A stretch of 8,359 nucleotides of DNA from Clostridiales bacterium (GTDB lineage Bacteria > Bacillota > Clostridia > Monoglobales > Monoglobaceae). The stretch is from assembly GCA_019419865.1 (NCBI GenBank), contig JAHZIG010000045.1, forward strand, positions 1-8,359. The letters run 5' to 3'. Made by a program: the position numbers and the translations under genes. Under the pieces are notes generated by a model. The model was given only the letters and a program-made list of their open reading frames with translations. It was not told where the DNA came from and ran no database searches. This document shows positions 1-5,100 of the stretch, piece by piece (positions within the stretch are counted from its first letter, which is position 1; the number at the start of each line of letters is the position of its first letter).

Positions 1-54
1 AATCCTCACTGGTTGCCTGATTGATCTTGTGTCTAACTTTTGGGGGTCAGTACA
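1..54 (-). mobile_element. End of an IS3-family (IS150-like) insertion sequence, element continues off left edge
   Basis: Bases 30-54 match, as reverse complement, a 25-base terminal inverted repeat that begins TGTACTGACCCCCAAAAG and ends GTTAGACA. This is the style I know from IS150-group IS3 elements, with a TG...CA terminus. The element tip is at base 54, so its body lies to the left. Bases 3-54 equal the reverse complement of 8308-8359 except at base 19. Read outward, the subterminal DNA ends in GTGAGGATT, which could be a ribosome binding site ahead of the first transposase frame; that is inference. No transposase coding is inside the window. Family assignment rests on the terminal motif only. 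Confidence 0.75.
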
Positions 55-427
55 GGGATGGATAGTTTTGATACTTCTATTTATAATATTTATTATTACG
101 GTATTTTTTGCGTGGTATTCAAGGTCAGTAAACCGGGATCCGGGAAACTTTTTCTTATCGACGCTCTGCGGTTGTATATTGGGGGCGCTCTTGATCGTTT
201 TAGCTCTCGACATACCGAGCGCGCTGAGCGGCGGACGCGAGATATATGTAGACGGTTTTCCTGAGATAACGCAAATGCAATTCGTAAGTTTCGCCGAAGT
301 AGACGGAGAACTTCTGTTTGCGCTTGAGTCTTACAGACCCGAAGAGGGCGAACAGGACGCCAAATACCGCGTCTCCTACACCAGATTCACCAACAGTATT
401 CTCGATATAGAAAAGGTTGACGAATGA
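29..427 (+). CDS. Small membrane protein of unknown function, 5' end replaced by IS sequence
   Basis: I do not recognise the family. As read from the GTG at 29 it has 132 residues, but the first eight codons lie wholly in the IS end (to base 54) and the ninth spans the junction. The frame is also open to the window edge. The native start is therefore probably lost; the only near alternative is TTG at 68, which has a weak AGGGA upstream and would give about 119 residues. Two hydrophobic segments are clear, at roughly residues 11-28 (WIVLILLFIIFIITVFF) and 42-62. They are followed by a polar C-terminal domain of about 70 residues rich in acidic and aromatic residues, with no cysteines or known motif. 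The second segment is followed by a Gly-Arg-rich turn. The gene converges on the minus-strand genes, with a terminator hairpin just after its stop. Coding character is supported by the hydrophobic pattern and ordinary codon use. Function cannot be assigned. Confidence 0.55.
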   Translation: MSNFWGSVQGWIVLILLFIIFIITVFFAWYSRSVNRDPGNFFLSTLCGCILGALLIVLALDIPSALSGGREIYVDGFPEITQMQFVSFAEVDGELLFALESYRPEEGEQDAKYRVSYTRFTNSILDIEKVDE

Positions 428-437
428 AATCAATAAA

Positions 438-477
438 CAAAAACCTAAAACCGGCTCCGCGTTTGGCGCGAAGCCGG
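438..477 (-). terminator. Intrinsic terminator for the alkyltransferase-like gene
   Basis: Stem 451-461 pairs with 467-477 (CCGGCTCCGCG with CGCGAAGCCGG, one C-A mismatch) around a five-base loop. On the minus strand the hairpin is followed by TTTTAGGTTTTTG, a typical U-rich tract. On the plus strand no U tract follows, so termination of the left membrane-protein gene here would be weak. Confidence 0.75.
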
Positions 478-508
478 CGTAATTTGCCTTATAACTTTAC
501 CGCTCGAA

Positions 509-541
509 TATAACTCCCGGCATGGCGCCGGTCGAGTTATA
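509..541. repeat. Inverted repeat spanning the stop codon of the alkyltransferase-like gene
   Basis: TATAACTC (509-516) pairs with GAGTTATA (534-541). CCGG (517-520) pairs with CCGG (528-531) inside it, leaving two unpaired bases (532-533). The stop codon at 537-539 lies in the stem. No U tract adjoins, so it is not a terminator by itself. It sits about 30 bases before the real terminator hairpin and could stabilise the 3' end of the message. The role is unknown. Confidence 0.45.
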
Positions 542-848
542 CAAATTTAAACTCAAAGTTTTTCATATCCACCCTGCCGTCCGGCAAGAACTCGACGCCC
601 TCGCTCTCCAGCAGTTCGCGCTGTTTATTCCCGCCGCCGAACGCGAACGCTTCGGACACGCTTCCGTCCTTGCTCACCACTCTGTAACAGCGAATATTCT
701 CCGGATCCGGATTTGCGTGCAGCGCGTAGCCGACTACTCTCGCCCATCTCGGGTTCCCCGAATACGCGGCCACCTGCCCGTAGGTCGCTACCGTTCCGTA
801 TGGGATCAGTTTGACCGTCTCGTATATCCTGTTAAACGCGTCGCCCAT
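537..848 (-). CDS. MGMT-family (O6-alkylguanine alkyltransferase-like) DNA-binding protein with altered PCHR motif
   Basis: This 103-residue protein covers only the C-terminal DNA-binding and active-site domain of O6-alkylguanine-DNA alkyltransferases, the usual size of bacterial MGMT/ATL-like proteins. Seen in order are the winged-helix start IPYGTVATYGQVAAYSGNP (residues 15-33), the RVVG arginine-finger helix (38-40), HANPDP (44-49), the active-site region NIRCYRVVSKDG (51-62), FAFGGG (68-73), QRELLESEGVEF (76-87) and the GRVDM ending. The classical motif is Pro-Cys-His-Arg. Here it reads Arg-Cys-Tyr-Arg, so the acceptor cysteine (C54) is kept while the proline and the histidine that activates the cysteine are changed. 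Family knowledge allows either direct dealkylation or recognition of alkylated bases for handover to nucleotide excision repair; this sequence does not decide between them. The ATG at 848 has an AAGGGGCG Shine-Dalgarno upstream. A sigma-A-like promoter lies at 895-923 and a terminator follows at 438-477, so it can be transcribed alone. Confidence 0.9.
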   Translation of the reverse strand: MGDAFNRIYETVKLIPYGTVATYGQVAAYSGNPRWARVVGYALHANPDPENIRCYRVVSKDGSVSEAFAFGGGNKQRELLESEGVEFLPDGRVDMKNFEFKFV

Positions 849-894
849 TTTTTACACGCCCCTTTGCGTCATTAGTATAAATATCCTAAGAATA

Positions 895-923
895 ATTATA
901 GCACACGCCGGAGCCAAAATCAA
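895..923 (-). promoter_or_regulatory. Sigma-A-type promoter for the alkyltransferase-like gene
   Basis: On the minus strand, TTGATT (918-923) is followed after exactly 17 bases by a perfect TATAAT (895-900). Transcription would start near 888, about 40 bases before the ATG at 848. The -35 box begins just past the stop codon of the SpoIIQ-like gene (929-931). There is no terminator between the two genes, so read-through from the peptidase gene is also possible. Confidence 0.7.
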
Positions 924-928
924 CGCCC

Positions 929-1999
929 TTAATCGTCGTCATCGTCCTCCATATCCGCCTGTTCGGACGAATGTTCCTGTATATCCGTATCGTCCACGTC
1001 GGACTCCGCCGCAGGATCGTCCTGCATCTCCGCCGCGGCGCCGGACTGTCCGGGCGTTGCCGCCTGCATATCCGAAGCCGCCGCGCCGTCCGAAGAATTA
1101 CCCGCCGAAGCGCCGAGGCCGAGACACTCCTTAGGATCGAGCTTGGTCTCCATATATCTGACCTCAAAGTGCAGATGCGGCGGTTCTACCGACTCGGTCA
1201 TAGCGGTCGCGCCGACTCTGCCTATCTCCTGTCCCGCCGTAATCTGATCCACCGGCTCTATCTGCGGCATATCCTGAAGATTTGCGTAGACCGTCTCCAT
1301 GTTGTTCTCATGCCTTATCACCACGGTATAGCCGAGCATAGGATCCTCGTATACCTGCACGACGCTTCCGGCGGCCGCCGCCAATACCGGCGTCCCAAGT
1401 TCGGCTTCTATATCTATCCCCTCGTGCGTGCGCCAATCCTGCATCGTCTCAGAATATTGCAGATCGTTCATTGAATATTCTTTCGTTATCGTTCCGTCCA
1501 GCGGCATAGCAAAGCTCATTCCGCCCATAAGTTCGGAGATATTTACGCTCTCCGGATCGAGCGGCTGCGCCGACTCCGCGGGCTGAGACGTAGACTCGTC
1601 CTCGAACGCCTCCGCGCTCGCCTGCGGTTCTACGTTGGCTATCGCGCCGGTATCCTCGGCGTTATCGTCCAAACCGGCCGTCGCCGTCGCCTCGGCCGCC
1701 GCTTCTACCGGGTACTGGTTCGCGTTTACCGGGATCGAGTCTACCCGCTCGAATCCCTTTTGGTCGTCGTCGCCGTTTAGATCCTCTACTTCGTTTCTCG
1801 CCATGATCTCGGCCTGAGAATCGTTCCAGGCCTGTTCGTCGAACGTATTTTTCTCGATTGTTTTAGCGGTCAGAGCGCTGAGTACTGCATAGATCCCTAT
1901 CGCGGTCGTTAGCACGACAAGGGCTATGTAGAACCCCTTTGTGCGGAAAAATTTCGTTTTTTGCTCGCCGCTTCCGCCTGAATTGTTTGGCTTTGACAT
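929..1999 (-). CDS. spoIIQ: SpoIIQ-like M23-family membrane-anchored peptidase
   Basis: A 356-residue protein with a short cytoplasmic N-terminus, one membrane segment at about residues 23-44, a long Ala/Glu/Asp-rich linker (50-155), an M23 lysostaphin-type domain (about 160-295) and an acidic low-complexity tail (297-356) ending in five aspartates. The domain shows ETMQDWRTHEGIDI at 184-197, GTPVLAAAAGSV, VVIRHENNMETVYANLQ and PPHLHFEV. The expected zinc ligands H192, D196 and H277, plus H275, are all present. The ETxxDWRTHxGID signature is what I associate with SpoIIQ, the forespore-membrane protein that joins SpoIIIAH in the channel between forespore and mother cell. In Bacillus subtilis SpoIIQ lacks a zinc ligand, whereas this one looks catalytically intact, as in other clostridia. 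Other sporulation or envelope M23 proteins remain possible. The ATG at 1999 has a strong GAGGTGAT site. A sigma-F-like promoter lies just upstream. The tail is longer than in the family members I know. Confidence 0.85.
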   Translation of the reverse strand: MSKPNNSGGSGEQKTKFFRTKGFYIALVVLTTAIGIYAVLSALTAKTIEKNTFDEQAWNDSQAEIMARNEVEDLNGDDDQKGFERVDSIPVNANQYPVEAAAEATATAGLDDNAEDTGAIANVEPQASAEAFEDESTSQPAESAQPLDPESVNISELMGGMSFAMPLDGTITKEYSMNDLQYSETMQDWRTHEGIDIEAELGTPVLAAAAGSVVQVYEDPMLGYTVVIRHENNMETVYANLQDMPQIEPVDQITAGQEIGRVGATAMTESVEPPHLHFEVRYMETKLDPKECLGLGASAGNSSDGAAASDMQAATPGQSGAAAEMQDDPAAESDVDDTDIQEHSSEQADMEDDDDD

Positions 2000-2005
2000 A
2001 TTTCT

Positions 2006-2048
2006 ATCACCTCATGAAAAAGTATTTCCAATTTAGGCGAAGTTATAC
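2006..2048 (-). promoter_or_regulatory. Candidate sigma-F-like promoter and ribosome binding site of the SpoIIQ-like gene
   Basis: On the minus strand GTATA (2044-2048) is followed after 14 bases by GGAAATACT (2021-2029). This resembles the forespore sigma-F pattern of GYATA, about 15-16 bases, GGnnAnAnT. The spacer is one or two bases short, and transcription would begin only about 15-18 bases before the ATG, directly ahead of the GAGGTGAT site (2006-2013). The known dependence of spoIIQ on sigma-F supports the reading. A sigma-A alternative with TATAAC as -10 box has a poor -35. Confidence 0.4.
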
Positions 2049-2094
2049 TTATTTTCATATTTGGATTTAAAACCTGATAAAAACGCTCGCAAAC

Positions 2095-2129
2095 TAAAAA
2101 TCGGGCGGCAGTTTTTGGTCTGCCGCCCG
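2095..2129 (-). terminator. Strong intrinsic terminator of the GH95 gene
   Basis: A perfect ten-base stem, CGGGCGGCAG (2102-2111) with CTGCCGCCCG (2120-2129), closes an eight-base loop. On the minus strand it is followed by ATTTTTAG. It lies about 40 bases past the GH95 stop codon and isolates that gene from the SpoIIQ-like gene downstream. The plus-strand side (TCTTTATAATT) is only weakly U-rich. Confidence 0.88.
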
Positions 2130-2167
2130 TCTTTATAATTGGGAGAAATCTTAATTTGATTATTTTA

Positions 2168-5100
2168 CTAATTTACATATGTGGCTTCCATGTAGTCGTA
2201 GTTGCCGTACCACGTCTGACCGCCCGATTCTATCACGATATATAGATCGTGAGTTCCGCTTGCGGCGCCGGATAGATTGAACTCTACCTCCGCCGTTCCG
2301 CTTGCGGCGGAGATCATACTTCCAAGCTGTTTGCTCGAATCTATATTAACTCCGTCTATCGTGTACCTTCTCGACTCCTCGCCCTTACCTTCGCCGGAGT
2401 CTCTGTTATAATCGTCGTAATATTCAAGCGGCTCGTTCTCGGTCAAATCGATATATAAACTTATCCTTGCCGGAGACGTGTTAGTTCTAAACAGCTTAAG
2501 CGAGTACAGGTTATCAAAATCAAAGTCCTCATATTTTAGAACCGTCTGCTGAGATATAGTTCCTATCTCAACGCCGCTCGGCGTGGACTTACCGGTCTCG
2601 ATCTTATAGCCGCCGAAACCGTATGCGAACGTCTCCATCTCTATCTTCTGCGTGTCCAGACTCTCAAAGCTCATCTCATAGTTGAGCGTCATATAGTCGT
2701 AGTTGCCACCCCAGGTCTGACCGCTGTATTTTTCAATAATAACATACAAATCTATTGTATCAGGCAGTCCCGAGTTATCGATCGGAACGGTAATATCGAC
2801 GGCGCCCTGCGAGATCTGTATGGTGTCGGAAATGGCTTTGCTTTCGTCTATATCAACGCCTTCTAATGTATAACGTCTTGACGCCTGAGCCGCCGCCTCG
2901 CCCGAATCACGATCATATCCGCTGTGTAACACAAGTTCATTCTCGTCCAGATCCGCATACAAAGTTACATACGCCGGAACAAGATTACTGGAATGCGCAT
3001 TTGCCCTCGTAATCGCCGCCGAGAGAAGATCAGCCGTACTTACGCCGCTATATTTAAGAACGGTAGTATTGTTTATCGTTCCGATCTCCGCTCCGCTCGG
3101 CGTAGACTTACCGGTCTCTATCTTATAGTTTCCGAAGCCGTATACCATATCCTCCATCTCGATCTGCTGGGTGCGTATCAGCTTATCTGCCACAACGACC
3201 TCAATAGAATTCGATCTGCACGAACCGTCCGGAGACTCGGCGTATACGGTCAGCGTTCTGCCCTTGCTGTTTATGCCGAGCGTCAGAACTCCGTCTGAAT
3301 TTATAGTCGTATCCGTCAAGTCTTCGCCGTCGTTTGCAACCACGAACCAGTTAACTCCGTTGACTACCGCGGCCGCCGGAACGTACTGCGATACCTCGAA
3401 GCTTACCGCCGTACCGGGCGTTACTCCGTCCGCCGGTATCTCTTCGCTCGCGGCTATGGTTATACTGTCGGCTACCACTCCGGTATCCATCGACGCGCTC
3501 GGCGTTATGGTCAACACCGTAGCCGCGTCCGCGCTCATCAGCGCAACGCTTCCCGAACTAACTGAAAGTCCTAAGCTTCCGTCGCTTGTAAGGATCCTGT
3601 AGCCGTCGCCGTCCGCGGCCAGCTTCCACTTGGGTCCGTCGCCCTCGATCGTCGCGCTATATACCGCGCCGTCGCTGTAAGTCAGCTCTCTGCCCGACTC
3701 TACGTTTGTTATGGTCGCGTTGTCGTTTGCGTCTATCTCTATATTCCAGTACTCCGCCTCGGTCGAGGTCGCGATCTCAGCGTTGTTGGTATACGATACC
3801 GGGCTGACGTAGTCGGATCCCGAACTTATCGTGTACGTGCCTTCCGTTATCGCCTTTAACGTAAACGTTACGGTTACGGTCTGATCCTTATCCAGCGTAA
3901 GCTCTATATATGCCTCGCCGTTTTCGTCTATCTTCATCTCTGCGTCCTGACCGTCTACCTGAGCGCCGCTCCAGTTTTCGCCGCACTTGATCATAAAGGT
4001 ATTGTCGTCCGCAAGCGAAGTCAATGTAGCCGTCGCGGCCGAAGTATCCCACTTAAGCTCGTCTACGCTTACCTGAGTCCTTGCCGAAAGTCCGGTAACT
4101 CTGCCCTCGCTCCAGTTGGTGATCAGGGTCGGGAGTATCTCTATCTCGCCGGTGTTTGAATAGAGCAGCGATTCGAGTATAACTCCGTCGAGGCCGAACG
4201 CGTTGTCGGTACAGAACGCCGAACCGTGGTTCTTGTTATGGCTGGTCATAAGACCCTTGTACTCGTAGCCCGACGCTACCAGCGTGTGCAGCGACGTCTC
4301 GTAGCCGGACGTGCGTTTGATCCTCGCCTCTACCAGCGCGTTGTGCAGGTGTCCGTGCGCCTGCGCGTTGTCGTTTGTGTTGTAGGTCTTGCGCATATCC
4401 ATAGCCGCCGCCAGACTCTCTCTGAGCGTATCGTCGTTCTGAGCTTCGTAGCCCGGCCATGCGCTGTAGGTATGGCTGACGTGTCTGTGGTTGTAGTGTT
4501 CCTCGTAGGAGGGGATCAGCCACTCTTTGAGCGCGCCGTCGTCCGCGCATATGTATTCGGGGAAGAGCGCTTCAAACGCGTCTACGTCCTCTATATTTAC
4601 GTCGGTTATATTACCGTTTTGGATAAACTCTCTGAGCATGGTCATCGAATCGTGCGCCGCCGATACGTCCATCGTGGTGTTCGCCGCAAGAGACGGAGCC
4701 GCGTTATATCCGCTTCCGTCCGCGCTCGGCACGTTCTCCGGAGAATAGCCCGGCGAGAATAAATGCTTATCCCCATTTTCCACACTCAGCGTCGTGCCGT
4801 CGTTTAAGTGGAGCGTTCCGTCCTCGCTCATATAGAAGCGCTCGTCGGTATAACCCTGCCAGAAGTTATACAGCTTTCTGATAAGCGGGGTCAGTATATC
4901 GCCCTCGAGGTCGAAGCCCTCCGCCTGTATCCGCGCCTTATCCGCCTCGTCCAGATCGAGTACAGACTCGAGTTCGTCCAGATCTACGTCCTCGCCCAGC
5001 GCTATCTTCTGATTGCCGTAGCACTGCCAGTATTCGTATATGGGTATGATCAGCCAGTCCGCGCCCGCGTTCCAGTACGCAAACGGATAACCCGGAAGCG

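Noticed and set aside
40..264. Alternative plus-strand frame overlapping the left membrane protein
   Set aside because: Overlaps in another frame and lacks any pattern. The frame ending at 427 has two clear membrane segments.
522..875. Plus-strand frame over the alkyltransferase-like gene
   Set aside because: Antisense shadow. The minus strand encodes a recognisable MGMT-family protein with promoter, ribosome site and terminator.
971..1474. Plus-strand frame of 167 codons over the SpoIIQ-like gene
   Set aside because: Arg/His/Leu-rich shadow with no start signal. The opposite strand has an intact M23 domain.
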